From the NCBI RefSeq assembly GCF_901482445.1, contig NZ_LR590477.1:1736001-1800000 (forward strand): a stretch of 64,000 bases of DNA, written 5' to 3'. Both the position numbers and the translations under genes were made by a program. This DNA is from Neisseria lactamica (GTDB lineage Bacteria; Pseudomonadota; Gammaproteobacteria; Burkholderiales; Neisseriaceae). This document shows positions 32,173 to 40,742 of this stretch, one piece after another. The stretch's first letter is position 1. The number at the start of each line of letters is the position of its first letter. The notes below the pieces were generated by a model, which saw only the letters and a list, made by a program, of their open reading frames with translations, had not been told where the DNA came from and did not search any database.

Positions 32173-33402
32173 ATGGCGTTCGGCAAATCCTTATTTCATG
32201 CGATCGGCCGCGTCAGCCTGGTCAGGCAGATTGCCGCCGGTTTGGCGTTGGGCATCGTAATCGGTTCGGTTTCCCCGCAACTGGGCTTGGCGGCAGGCTT
32301 GTTCGGCAGCCTGTTTGTCGGCGCGCTCAAAGCGGTCGCGCCGGTTTTGGTATTTATCTTGGTGGCGGCCACAATCGCACAGCACCAAAAAGGCAACAAG
32401 GCGCATATCAGGCCGATTATCGTCCTTTACCTCATCGGCACATTTTCCGCAGCCCTGACCGCCGTCATCGCCGGTATGGTTTTCCCGACGCACATTGTTT
32501 TGGCGGGCGCGGGCGATGTGTCCGCCGCGCCGCCTTCCGGCATTGTGGAAGTGTTGAAATCGCTGCTGATGAACCTGGTCGCCAACCCGATTAACGCGAT
32601 TGCCAATGCCAACTATATCGGCATTCTGGCTTGGGCTTTGGTTTTGGGCGCGGCGTTGCGGAATCACGGTTCGGACGTTACGCGGCAGGTCGTTGCCGAT
32701 TTGGCGGAAGCGGTTTCCACCGTCGTGAAATGGATTATCCGTTTTGCCCCTTTGGGCATTTTCGGGCTGGTGTCGTCCACAATCGCGGAGACGGGTTTCG
32801 GCGCGCTGGCGGGGTACGCGAAGCTGCTTGCAGTGCTGTTGGGCTGTATGGCGTTTATCGCGCTGGCGGTCAATCCCGCCATCGTGTGGTGGAAAATCCG
32901 CAGTAATCCTTATCCGCTGGTGTTTACCTGTTTGCGCGAAAGCGGCGTGTATGCCTTCTTTACCCGTTCTTCCGCCGCCAATATCCCCGTGAATATGGCT
33001 TTGGCGAAAAAACTGGGGCTGCACGAAGACACTTATTCGATTTCCATCCCGTTGGGGGCGACCATCAATATGGCGGGTGCGGCGATTACGATTACCGTGT
33101 TGGCAATGTCGGCCGCGTACACTCAAGGGATTCATGTTGATTTTGCCACCGCGCTGCTTTTGAGCCTGGTGGCAACCGTCAGTGCGTGCGGCGCATCCGG
33201 CGTGGCAGGCGGTTCGCTGCTGCTGATTCCGCTGGCGTGCAGCCTGTTCGGCATCAGCAACGATGTCGCCATGCAGGTGGTTGCCGTCGGCTTTATCATC
33301 GGCGTGATTCAGGATTCGGCGGAAACGGCGTTGAATTCTTCAACCGATGTTTTGTTTACCGCTGCCGCCGATTTGGGCCGACAGAGAAACCGGGCGGAAT
33401 AA
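32173..33402 (+). CDS. sstT: Serine/threonine:sodium symporter
   Basis: Imports L-serine and L-threonine with Na+ (dicarboxylate/amino acid:cation symporter family). The 409-residue protein has 8-9 hydrophobic segments, the serine-rich reentrant loop 'AFFTRSSAANIPVNMALAKKL' (one stretch plus two) and 'IPLGATINMAGAAITITVLA', and the second loop 'GASGVAGGSLLLIPLAC', all typical of SstT. AAGGAAGAA precedes ATG 32173. A DUS terminator follows. Confidence 0.95.
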   Translation: MAFGKSLFHAIGRVSLVRQIAAGLALGIVIGSVSPQLGLAAGLFGSLFVGALKAVAPVLVFILVAATIAQHQKGNKAHIRPIIVLYLIGTFSAALTAVIAGMVFPTHIVLAGAGDVSAAPPSGIVEVLKSLLMNLVANPINAIANANYIGILAWALVLGAALRNHGSDVTRQVVADLAEAVSTVVKWIIRFAPLGIFGLVSSTIAETGFGALAGYAKLLAVLLGCMAFIALAVNPAIVWWKIRSNPYPLVFTCLRESGVYAFFTRSSAANIPVNMALAKKLGLHEDTYSISIPLGATINMAGAAITITVLAMSAAYTQGIHVDFATALLLSLVATVSACGASGVAGGSLLLIPLACSLFGISNDVAMQVVAVGFIIGVIQDSAETALNSSTDVLFTAAADLGRQRNRAE

Positions 33403-33410
33403 ACCAAGCT

Positions 33411-33448
33411 ATGCCGTCTGAAGCCCGTTTGGCGTTCAGACGGCATAT
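33411..33448 (+). terminator. Inverted DUS hairpin after sstT
   Basis: ATGCCGTCTGAAGC and GTTCAGACGGCAT form a hairpin followed by ATTTTTAC, between sstT and nhba. Confidence 0.7.
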
Positions 33449-33513
33449 TTTTACAATTTTATGGGCATATGGCGGAAACAATACCGGCTGCCTTGAATAT
33501 GAAGGAGATGATG

Positions 33514-34968
33514 ATGTTTAAACGCAGTGTGATTGCAATGGCTTGTATTGTTGCCCTTTCAGCCTGTGGGGGCGGCGGTGGCGGATCGCCCGATGTTAAA
33601 TCGGCGGACACGCTGTCAAAACCGGCCGCTCCTGTTGTTGCTGAAAAAGAGACAGAGGTAAAAGAAGATGCGCCACAGGCAGGTTCTCAAGGACAGGGCG
33701 CGCCATCCACACAAGGCAGTCAAGATATGGCGGCGGTTTCGGAAGAAAATACAGGCAATGGCGGTGCGGCAACAGCGGATAATCCCAAAAATGAAGACGA
33801 GGGGGCGCAAGATGATATGCCGCAAAAAGCCGCCGGTACAGATAGTTCGACACCGAATCACACCCCGGATCCGAATATGCCTGCCGGAAATATGGAAAAT
33901 CAAGCAACGGATGCCGGGGAATCGGAGCAGCCGGCAAACCAACCGGATATGGCAAATACGGCGGACGGAATGCAGGGGGACGATCCGTCGGTAGGGGAAA
34001 ATGCCGGCAATATGGCTGCCCAAGGTGCAAATCAAGCCGGAAACAATCAAGCCGCCGGTTCTTCAGATTCCACCCCTGCGTCAAACCCTGCCACTACGAA
34101 TAGCGGCGGCGATTTTGGAAGGACGAACGTGGCTAATGGCATCAAACTTGATGGGCCGTCGCAAAATATAACCTTGACTCATTGTAAAGACACAGTATGC
34201 GGTAGTGATTTCTTAGATGAAGAAGCACCGTCAAAATCAGAATTTGAATCGTTAAGTGATGAAAAGAAAATTGAGAAATATAAAAAAGATGGAGAAAAGT
34301 TTACTAATTTGGTCGCGACAGAAGTTCAAGCTAATGGGGTGAATAAATATGTCATCATTTATAAAGACAAGTCCACTTCATCTGCGCGAGTTAGGCGTTC
34401 TGCACGGTCGAGGAGGTCGCTTCCTGCCGAGATGCCGCTAATCCCCGTCAATCAGGCGGATACGCTGATTGTCGATGGGGAGGCGGTCATCCTGACGGAG
34501 CATCCCGGCAATATCTTCGCGCCCGAAGGGAATTACCGGTATCTGACTTACGGGGCGGAAAAATTGTCCGGCGGATCGTATGCCCTCCGTGTGCAAGGCG
34601 AACCGGCAAAAGGCGAAATGCTTGCTGGCACAGCCGTGTACAACGGCGAAGTGCTGCATTTCCATACGGAAAACGGACGTTCGTACCCGACCAAAGGCAG
34701 GTTTGCCGCAAAAGTCGATTTCGGCAGCAAATCTGTGGACGGCATTATCGACAGCGGCGATGATTTGCATATGGGTACGCAAAAATTCAAAGCCGCCATC
34801 AATGGAAACGGCTTTAAGGGGACTTGGACGGAAAATGGCGGCGGGGATGTTTCCGGAAAGTTTTACGGCCCGGCCGGCGAGGAAGTGGCGGGGAAATACA
34901 GCTATCGCCCGACAGATGCGGAAAAGGGAGGATTCGGCGTGTTTGCCGGCAAAAAAGAGCAGGATTGA
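33514..34968 (+). CDS. nhba: Neisserial heparin-binding antigen NHBA (GNA2132)
   Basis: Surface lipoprotein that binds heparin and heparan sulfate and is a component antigen of the 4CMenB vaccine. It has 484 residues. ATG 33514 follows AAGGAG; the lipobox is 'VALSACG' with Cys at 18, then a poly-Gly tether. Residues ~20-250 are a disordered, Ala/Asn/Glu/Gln-rich region. The Arg-rich heparin site 'RVRRSARSRRSL' is near residue 292, the cut site used by NalP and host proteases. The C-terminal ~180 residues are the conserved beta-barrel ('GEMLAGTAVYNGEVLHFHT', 'FKAAINGNGFKGTWTENG'). The long N-terminal form argues for N. meningitidis. Confidence 0.95.
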   Translation: MFKRSVIAMACIVALSACGGGGGGSPDVKSADTLSKPAAPVVAEKETEVKEDAPQAGSQGQGAPSTQGSQDMAAVSEENTGNGGAATADNPKNEDEGAQDDMPQKAAGTDSSTPNHTPDPNMPAGNMENQATDAGESEQPANQPDMANTADGMQGDDPSVGENAGNMAAQGANQAGNNQAAGSSDSTPASNPATTNSGGDFGRTNVANGIKLDGPSQNITLTHCKDTVCGSDFLDEEAPSKSEFESLSDEKKIEKYKKDGEKFTNLVATEVQANGVNKYVIIYKDKSTSSARVRRSARSRRSLPAEMPLIPVNQADTLIVDGEAVILTEHPGNIFAPEGNYRYLTYGAEKLSGGSYALRVQGEPAKGEMLAGTAVYNGEVLHFHTENGRSYPTKGRFAAKVDFGSKSVDGIIDSGDDLHMGTQKFKAAINGNGFKGTWTENGGGDVSGKFYGPAGEEVAGKYSYRPTDAEKGGFGVFAGKKEQD

Positions 34969-35040
34969 TGTTGATGCCGCGCGTATCGGCGGCATCCCGC
35001 CCGCCTTTTTCAGACCGTTGAAATATGAAAGTGAAGCACA

Positions 35041-35073
35041 GGCCGTCTGAATGTTCAGACGGCCTGTTTTTTT
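35041..35073 (+). terminator. Inverted DUS hairpin after nhba
   Basis: GGCCGTCTGAA and TTCAGACGGCC flank a two-base loop, followed by TGTTTTTTTA. Tight terminator. Confidence 0.75.
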
Positions 35074-35191
35074 AAACGGCTGCGTTTTAACAAAAAGAAT
35101 CTCATCGGCATTTCCCTAACGCTTGAATACCCGCACTCGGGGCGGTACAACGAGGCGCGCCTTATGTGCCGAAAGGGCTTGCGGAAACGGT

Positions 35192-35225
35192 ATGCCGTCT
35201 GAAGCGGGGGCGTTCAGACGGCATT
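35192..35225. repeat. Inverted DUS pair before the small membrane gene
   Basis: ATGCCGTCTGAA and TTCAGACGGCAT around an 8-base loop. On the - strand it lies beyond the end of the 71-residue membrane protein gene and can terminate it. Confidence 0.6.
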
Positions 35226-35261
35226 GTGATGTTTGGGTTGCGAATCCGGTTCAAATCCGCA

Positions 35262-35477
35262 TCAGTTGATAAACCCGTCGTCTTTCATTTTCTTTTCGGA
35301 AAAATACTGGCCGAATACCAGCAGGGCGGCGAGGATGATGACAAACAGCCCCGCCATAGTCAGTGTGATTTTGAAGAATAATTCCGCTTCGAGAAAAGAA
35401 AACCAGAGTTGCACGATCAGCAGCAGCACCCAGCCGGCAAACAGTCCGAGACAGGCATAAACGCCGAGCTTAAACAC
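35262..35477 (-). CDS. Small two-helix membrane protein
   Basis: 71 residues with two membrane helices (about 5-25 and 37-57) and a charged tail 'FSEKKMKDDGFIN'. No known function. It overlaps the DUF4177-like gene upstream by 8 bases, so the two are co-translated. Confidence 0.7.
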   Translation of the reverse strand: MFKLGVYACLGLFAGWVLLLIVQLWFSFLEAELFFKITLTMAGLFVIILAALLVFGQYFSEKKMKDDGFIN

Positions 35478-35685
35478 GGTCCCGCTCCAAAATGACGACG
35501 TAGGCTTCGCGTTTGAAAAACAACAGCATACGGCGCAAATCTTTTTCCATCGTTACGACCCGCCAGCCTTCGGGGGTTTGTTTGTTGAGGAACGCGCTGA
35601 AATTGACGGGGTTGACCTTTGCCGCGCCGAAAAACAGGCTGGACAACAGGCTTTCCTGATAAATGACGACTTTGTATTCTTTCAT
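35470..35685 (-). CDS. DUF4177-like small protein
   Basis: 71 residues, 'MKEYKVVIYQESLLSSLFF' at the start and 'NKQTPEGWRVVTMEKDLRRML' in the middle, which is the DUF4177 pattern (an alpha/beta domain with 'GWRVV'). AGGAA precedes ATG 35685. Cytoplasmic by sequence; function unknown. Paired with the membrane protein that overlaps its 3' end. Confidence 0.72.
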   Translation of the reverse strand: MKEYKVVIYQESLLSSLFFGAAKVNPVNFSAFLNKQTPEGWRVVTMEKDLRRMLLFFKREAYVVILERDRV

Positions 35686-35756
35686 AGGATTCCTTTAATT
35701 GAGGGATTGCCTTTTCAGACCATCCCTTAAATTGCAGCGATGCAATGCGGCGAAAC

Positions 35757-37100
35757 TTATTGCTTATTGCCCAACTGCGGCAATACCGAGCCTTCGCCCA
35801 ATGCCAACAAACCGCTTTGCGAGTAGATACCCAGTTTGGCGCGGGTGTCGGTGATGTCGAGGTTGCGCATCGTGAGCTGTCCGATGCGGTCGAGCGGGGT
35901 AAACGCTGCATCTTCGACTTTTTCCATACTCAGGCGTTCGGGTTGGTAGGTCAGGTTGGGCGATTCGGTGTTCAGAATCGAGTAGTCGTTGCCGCGCCGC
36001 AGTTCGAGGGTGACTTCGCCGGTGATGGCTTTGGCGACCCAGCGTTGGGCGGTTTCGCGCAACATCAAGGCTTGGCTGTCGAACCAGCGGCCTTGGTAGA
36101 GCAGGCGGCCGAGGCGCAGGCCGTTGATGCGGTATTGTTCGATGGTGTCTTCGTTGTGGATGCCGGTGACCAAGCGTTCGTAGGCGATGTGGAACAACGC
36201 CATACCCGGGGCTTCGTAGATGCCGCGTGATTTGGCTTCGATGATGCGGTTTTCGATTTGGTCGCTCATACCCAAGCCGTGGCGGCCGCCGATGCGGTTG
36301 GCTTCAAGGAAGAGTTCGACAGGATCGGTGTATTCTTTGCCGTTTAATGCGACGGGCACGCCTTCTTCAAAGCGCACGCTGACTTCTTCGGGTTCGATTT
36401 CGACGTTTTCATCCCAGAAGGCAACGCCCATAATGGGTTTGACGATTTTGATGCCCGAGTTCAAAAATTCCAAGTCTTTGGCTTCGTGGGTCGCGCCGAG
36501 CATATTGGAATCGGTGGAGTAGGCTTTTTCAACCGACATTTTGTAGTTGAAGCCGTTGGCAATCAGAAATTCGCTCATTTCGTGGCGGCCGCCGAGTTCG
36601 TCGATAAATTGCTGGTCGAGCCAGGGTTTGTAGATTTTCAGCGCGGGATTGGTAAGCAAACCGTAGCGGTAGAAACGCTCGATGTCGTTGCCTTTGTAGG
36701 TGCTGCCGTCGCCCCAGATATTCACATCGTCTTCTTTCATTGCGGAAACAAGCATCGTGCCGGTTACGGCGCGACCCAGAGGCGTGGTGTTGAAATAGGC
36801 GATGCCGCCGGTGGAAACGTGGAACGCGCCGCATTGGATGGCGGCGATGCCTTCGTGTGCCAACTGCGCGCGGCAGTCGATCAGGCGGGCGTTTTCCGCA
36901 CCGTATTCCATTGCTTTTTTGGGAATGGCATTGTAGTCGTCTTCGTCGGGCTGCCCGAGGTTGGCGGTGTAGGCATAAGGCAGCGCGCCTTTGAGTTTCA
37001 TCCACAACAGCGCGGCGGAGGTATCAAGTCCGCCGGAGAAGGCGATGCCGACTTTCTGACCGACGGGGAGGTTTTGTAAAATAGTATGGTTTTGGTTCAT
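35757..37100 (-). CDS. argG: Argininosuccinate synthase
   Basis: Joins citrulline and aspartate using ATP in arginine synthesis. 447 residues, the long type as in E. coli. ATG 37100 chosen over 37136 since family proteins start near 'NHTILQNLPVGQKVGIAFSGGLDTS'. The PP-loop is 'FSGGLDTS'; further blocks are 'GAFHVSTGGIAYFNTTPLGRAVTGT' (split), 'GNDIERFYRYG' and 'SMLGATHEAKDLE'-like residues. It is alone on the - strand; a double-DUS-like repeat lies beyond its start. Confidence 0.97.
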   Translation of the reverse strand: MNQNHTILQNLPVGQKVGIAFSGGLDTSAALLWMKLKGALPYAYTANLGQPDEDDYNAIPKKAMEYGAENARLIDCRAQLAHEGIAAIQCGAFHVSTGGIAYFNTTPLGRAVTGTMLVSAMKEDDVNIWGDGSTYKGNDIERFYRYGLLTNPALKIYKPWLDQQFIDELGGRHEMSEFLIANGFNYKMSVEKAYSTDSNMLGATHEAKDLEFLNSGIKIVKPIMGVAFWDENVEIEPEEVSVRFEEGVPVALNGKEYTDPVELFLEANRIGGRHGLGMSDQIENRIIEAKSRGIYEAPGMALFHIAYERLVTGIHNEDTIEQYRINGLRLGRLLYQGRWFDSQALMLRETAQRWVAKAITGEVTLELRRGNDYSILNTESPNLTYQPERLSMEKVEDAAFTPLDRIGQLTMRNLDITDTRAKLGIYSQSGLLALGEGSVLPQLGNKQ

Positions 37101-37168
37101 GAAAAAATCCTCGATAGCTTGAAAAATCAAAGCCATTATCTTATAAATAGGAAATATTGTCAGCCATC

Positions 37169-37207
37169 ATGCCGTCTGAACGGGTATTCCGCCGTTTCAG
37201 GCGGTAT
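37169..37207. repeat. Imperfect inverted DUS pair
   Basis: ATGCCGTCTGAACGG with an imperfect inverse CCGTTTCAGGCGGTAT, between argG and the CinA-like gene. Confidence 0.5.
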
Positions 37208-37224
37208 TTAAAACCGAAAACATT

Positions 37225-38025
37225 ATGAACGCGTTCAACCTTATCATCATCGGCGACGAAATCTTACACGGCAGCCGCCAAGACAAGCATTTCGCCTTTT
37301 TCAAATCCCTGCTCGAATCCAAAGGGCTGAAGCTCAATCAGGTGCAATATCTGCCCGACGAACCCGATTTGCTGGTCAAACAACTGCGCCGCAGCTTTTC
37401 AGACGGCATACCGACGTTTGTTACCGGCGGCATCGGTGCCACGCCCGACGACCACACGCGCCAAGCCGCAGCGGCTGCTTTGGATTTGCCCGTCGTCCGC
37501 CACGCGCAAGCCGCCGGGTTTATCGAAGGCGTAACCCTGAAACGCGGCGAGCCGCTCGATTCGCCGGAACACGCCCAACGTCTGAAAATGGCGGACTTTC
37601 CCGAAGGCGCGGAATTGGTGCCCAATCCGTTTAACAACATCGCCGGATTTTCTATCCGCGAGCATTATTTTTTCCCCGGCTTCCCCGTGATGGCGCACCC
37701 GATGGCGGAATGGGTTTTGGATACTTATTACGTCGGCCGCTTCAACCAAACCAAACGCGGCAGCCGCAGCGTGTATGTGTTCGAGCAGCCCGAATCGCGC
37801 ATTACGCCGATTATGGAGCATATCGAGCAAACTTATCCCGGCGTGCGTTCGTACAGCCTGCCCAGCGTCGGTTGGACGCATTCAGACGGCACGCAGGTCA
37901 AACCGCACATTGAGTTCGGCATCAAAGCCGAAGGAGAAGCCGTCAACCTTTTGGACGCGGCGTGGGCGGAAGTGTTGCACAGCTTGGACGGATTGGGAGC
38001 AGAGCTGAAAAATCGGGTAAACTGA
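37225..38025 (+). CDS. CinA/MoaB-like molybdopterin-binding domain protein
   Basis: A 266-residue protein with the MoaB/Mog fold of the CinA N-terminal domain: 'FNLIIIGDEILHGSRQDKHF' then 'TFVTGGIGATPDDHTRQAAAAALDLPV' (spread over two stretches) and 'GFSIREHYFFPGFPVMAHPM'. In full CinA this domain is a nucleotide pyrophosphatase and a separate C-terminal domain is a nicotinamide mononucleotide deamidase; the latter is absent here. It may be a CinA-like pyrophosphatase. sppA follows after 39 bases and is probably co-transcribed. Confidence 0.85.
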   Translation: MNAFNLIIIGDEILHGSRQDKHFAFFKSLLESKGLKLNQVQYLPDEPDLLVKQLRRSFSDGIPTFVTGGIGATPDDHTRQAAAAALDLPVVRHAQAAGFIEGVTLKRGEPLDSPEHAQRLKMADFPEGAELVPNPFNNIAGFSIREHYFFPGFPVMAHPMAEWVLDTYYVGRFNQTKRGSRSVYVFEQPESRITPIMEHIEQTYPGVRSYSLPSVGWTHSDGTQVKPHIEFGIKAEGEAVNLLDAAWAEVLHSLDGLGAELKNRVN

Positions 38026-38064
38026 AAACCGTTTGCCCAAATCGGACGATATTTAAGGAAAACC

Positions 38065-39051
38065 ATGCAATACCGAATCAGAAGAGAAAACGAAGCACCC
38101 GAAGCAAAAAATGCGGGGGAAACCTTATGGGAACGCGACATTATGCGCGAAGTGCTGCTGTCCGCCTATCGGGACAGGCGCAGGGAGCGGATGTGGAAAA
38201 ACATCTGGCGCGCCGTCAGCACCCTGATTCTGGTTGCCCTGATTGCAGGCATTTTCCAAAAAGACGAAAGCGCATTGCAGTTGACGGGCAATACGCCGCA
38301 TACCGCAGTCGTCAACCTGTACGGCGAAATCGGCAACGGCGTAGAAGACCAGGTCAAAAAACTCAAAGACGGTATGGAAGCCGCCTACAAAAATCCGCAG
38401 GCAAAAGCCATCGTCATCCGCGCCAACAGCCCCGGCGGTTCGCCCGTCGTCTCCAACACCGCTTTTGAAGAAATACGCCGTCTGAAGGCGCAACATCCCG
38501 GCATCCCCGTTTATCTCGTGGCGGAGGATATGTGCGCGTCCGGCTGCTACTACATCGCGGCGGCGGCGGATAAAATCTATGCCGACCCGTCCAGCATCGT
38601 CGGCAGCATCGGCGTTATCGGCAGCAGTTTCGACGCGACCGGCCTGATGGAAAAAATCGGCGTGAAACGCAGGGTTAAAATTGCGGGCAGCAACAAAGGC
38701 ATGGGCGATCCGTTTTCGCCCGAAACGCCCGAACAGTCGAAAATCTGGGAAGAAATGCTGACCGGCATACACGGCGAGTTCATCAAAGCCGTCAAAACCG
38801 GACGCGGCGGCCGCCTCAAATTCCGACAATATCCCGACGTGTTCAGCGGTCGGGTGTACACGGGTGCGGATGCGCAGAAAGTCGGGCTGGTGGACGGACT
38901 CGGCAATATTTACAGCGTGGCGCGAGACGTGGTCAAAGCCCCGGATTTGGTCGATTACACGCGGCAGGACGATTTCGGCACGCTGTTGGGCAGGCGTTTG
39001 GGTGCGGAACTCAAAGCCGGCGTGCGCGAAGCCTTGCAGGCTGTCCGATAG
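38065..39051 (+). CDS. sppA: Signal peptide peptidase SppA (S49)
   Basis: A 328-residue inner-membrane serine protease that degrades leftover signal peptides. Residues ~45-65 are the single membrane helix ('ISTLILVALIAGIF'-like). 'ANSPGGSPVVSNTAFEEI' holds the substrate groove; the catalytic Ser is in 'DMCASGCYYIAAAADKIYAD', and the general-base Lys in this short-form group lies downstream in 'SGRVYTGADAQKVGLVDGLG'. The short form (one S49 domain) is like Bacillus SppA and other Gram-negative SohB-like proteins. A tight DUS terminator follows. Confidence 0.92.
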   Translation: MQYRIRRENEAPEAKNAGETLWERDIMREVLLSAYRDRRRERMWKNIWRAVSTLILVALIAGIFQKDESALQLTGNTPHTAVVNLYGEIGNGVEDQVKKLKDGMEAAYKNPQAKAIVIRANSPGGSPVVSNTAFEEIRRLKAQHPGIPVYLVAEDMCASGCYYIAAAADKIYADPSSIVGSIGVIGSSFDATGLMEKIGVKRRVKIAGSNKGMGDPFSPETPEQSKIWEEMLTGIHGEFIKAVKTGRGGRLKFRQYPDVFSGRVYTGADAQKVGLVDGLGNIYSVARDVVKAPDLVDYTRQDDFGTLLGRRLGAELKAGVREALQAVR

Positions 39052-39070
39052 TTTTACCATACATTATCCT

Positions 39071-39099
39071 ATGCCGTCTGAAGCTTTCAGACGGCATTT
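39071..39099 (+). terminator. Inverted DUS hairpin after sppA
   Basis: ATGCCGTCTGAA and TTCAGACGGCAT with almost no loop, followed by TTCTG. It separates sppA from the nuo operon. Confidence 0.7.
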
Positions 39100-39305
39100 C
39101 TGTATGCGGGTAAGGAGGAATGCGGGGAGCAAGCGGTAAAGGGGAAATCAGATAGGGTATTTATAAAATCAAAATAAGAATCGTTATCATAAAATGGTTG
39201 TATTTATTGGTGTTTTTTGCCTGTTTACCTTTTAATGGGTTTTGAAATTCGCTAAAATAGCAGCTTGTTTTAACGATTTGTCCGTCAACCAGTCAGGCAT
39301 CAATT
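39100..39305. promoter_or_regulatory. Upstream region of the nuo operon
   Basis: About 200 bases without ORF. TAAAAT at 39253-39258 is the best -10 candidate, 48 bases before nuoA ATG, with the weak TTTAAT 16 bases before it. AT-rich stretch at 39160-39240. Confidence 0.4.
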
Positions 39306-39662
39306 ATGTTGGCCAGTTACTTTCCCGTCCTCGTATTCATCCTCGTCGGCCTCGCGGCCGGCGTGCTGTTTATCCTGCTCGGCACGATTTTGGGCCCGAA
39401 ACGCCACTACGCCGAAAAAGACGCGCCTTACGAATGCGGTTTTGAAGCCTTTGAAAACGCAAGGATGAAGTTCGACGTGCGCTATTACCTCGTCGCCATC
39501 CTCTTCATCCTGTTTGATTTGGAGGTTGCGTTCATGTTGCCGTGGGCAGTCGTGTTCAAAGATTTGGGCGCGTACGGCTTCTGGTCTATGCTGGTGTTTA
39601 TCGTCGTTCTGACGGTAGGCTTTATTTACGAATGGAAAAAAGGTGCGCTGGAATGGGAATAG
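39306..39662 (+). CDS. nuoA: NADH-quinone oxidoreductase subunit A
   Basis: 118-residue membrane subunit of complex I with three helices (about 5-28, 60-82, 90-110). 'YECGFEAFENARMKFDVRYYL' and 'ILFDLEVAFMLPWAV' are the conserved NuoA loop and helix 2. Its last ten bases overlap nuoB. First gene of the 14-subunit operon. Confidence 0.96.
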   Translation: MLASYFPVLVFILVGLAAGVLFILLGTILGPKRHYAEKDAPYECGFEAFENARMKFDVRYYLVAILFILFDLEVAFMLPWAVVFKDLGAYGFWSMLVFIVVLTVGFIYEWKKGALEWE

Positions 39663-40135
39663 AAGGCGTTTTGAAAAAAGGTTTCATCACCACCAGCGCG
39701 GATACGGTGTTGAACTATATGCGTACCGGTTCATTGTGGCCGGTTACTTTCGGCTTGGCCTGCTGCGCCGTGGAAATGATGCACGCGGGTATGGCGCGTT
39801 ATGACCTTGACCGTTTCGGCATTATTTTCCGTCCGTCTCCCCGTCAGGCCGACCTGATGATTGTGGCAGGTACGCTGACCAACAAAATGGCGCCCGCCCT
39901 GCGCCGCGTATATGACCAGCTCGCCGAGCCGCGCTGGGTGTTGTCTATGGGTTCGTGTGCCAACGGCGGCGGCTATTATCACTATTCTTATTCCGTTGTG
40001 CGCGGTGCCGACCGCGTCGTGCCGGTAGACGTTTATGTACCGGGTTGTCCGCCGACTGCGGAAGCCCTGATTTACGGCCTGATTCAGCTCCAGCAAAAAA
40101 TCAAGCGCACTTCCACCATCGCGCGGGACGAGTAG
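39653..40135 (+). CDS. nuoB: NADH-quinone oxidoreductase subunit B
   Basis: 160-residue subunit carrying the terminal 4Fe-4S cluster N2 next to the quinone. Its ligands are in 'GLACCAVEMM', 'SMGSCANGGGYY' and 'VPGCPPTAEAL'. ATG 39653 lies inside the nuoA end (10-base overlap). The longest ORF (from 39542) reads nuoA in another frame and was trimmed. Confidence 0.97.
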   Translation: MGIEGVLKKGFITTSADTVLNYMRTGSLWPVTFGLACCAVEMMHAGMARYDLDRFGIIFRPSPRQADLMIVAGTLTNKMAPALRRVYDQLAEPRWVLSMGSCANGGGYYHYSYSVVRGADRVVPVDVYVPGCPPTAEALIYGLIQLQQKIKRTSTIARDE

Positions 40136-40148
40136 GAGGGGGAACGAT

Positions 40149-40742
40149 ATGGCAAGCATTCAAAACTTATACGAGACCGTCAGCCGAGTTTTGGGCAATC
40201 AGGCAGGCAAAGTCATTTCAGCTTTGGGCGAGATTACCGTTGAGTGTCTGCCCGAACACTATATTTCCGTCATGACCGCATTGCGCGACCATGAAGAGCT
40301 GCATTTCGAGCTTCTGGTCGATTTGTGCGGTGTCGATTACAGCACTTACAAAAACGAAGTATGGCAGGGCAAACGCTTTGCCGTCGTCAGTCAGCTGCTT
40401 TCCGTTAAAAACAATCAACGCATCCGCGTACGCGTCTGGGTTTCAGACGACGACTTCCCCGTAGTCGAATCCGTCGTCGATATTTACAACAGCGCGGATT
40501 GGTACGAACGCGAAGCCTTCGATATGTACGGCATCATGTTCAACAACCATCCCGACCTGCGCCGCATCCTGACCGATTACGGTTTTGTCGGACATCCGTT
40601 CCGCAAAGATTTCCCGATTTCCGGCTATGTGGAAATGCGTTACGACGAAGAGCAAAAACGCGTGATTTACCAACCTGTTACCATTGAGCCGCGCGAGATC
40701 ACGCCGCGTATCGTCCGTGAGGAGAACTACGGTGGCCAATAA
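40149..40742 (+). CDS. nuoC: NADH-quinone oxidoreductase subunit C
   Basis: 197-residue 30-kDa subunit of the peripheral arm. The signature 'WYEREAFDMYGIMFNNHPDLRRILTDYGF' (in two stretches) and 'GHPFRKDFPISG' are standard. AGGAGGGGG precedes ATG 40149. It overlaps nuoD by 11 bases. Separate nuoC and nuoD genes, unlike the fused nuoCD of E. coli. Confidence 0.97.
   Translation: MASIQNLYETVSRVLGNQAGKVISALGEITVECLPEHYISVMTALRDHEELHFELLVDLCGVDYSTYKNEVWQGKRFAVVSQLLSVKNNQRIRVRVWVSDDDFPVVESVVDIYNSADWYEREAFDMYGIMFNNHPDLRRILTDYGFVGHPFRKDFPISGYVEMRYDEEQKRVIYQPVTIEPREITPRIVREENYGGQ

Noticed and set aside
33540..33620. Poly-G tract after the NHBA lipobox as phase-variable repeat
   Set aside because: The Gly codons are mixed (GGG, GGC, GGT, GGA), so it is not a pure homopolymer able to slip.
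38125..39060. 311-codon - strand ORF over sppA
   Set aside because: Antisense of sppA, no domain.
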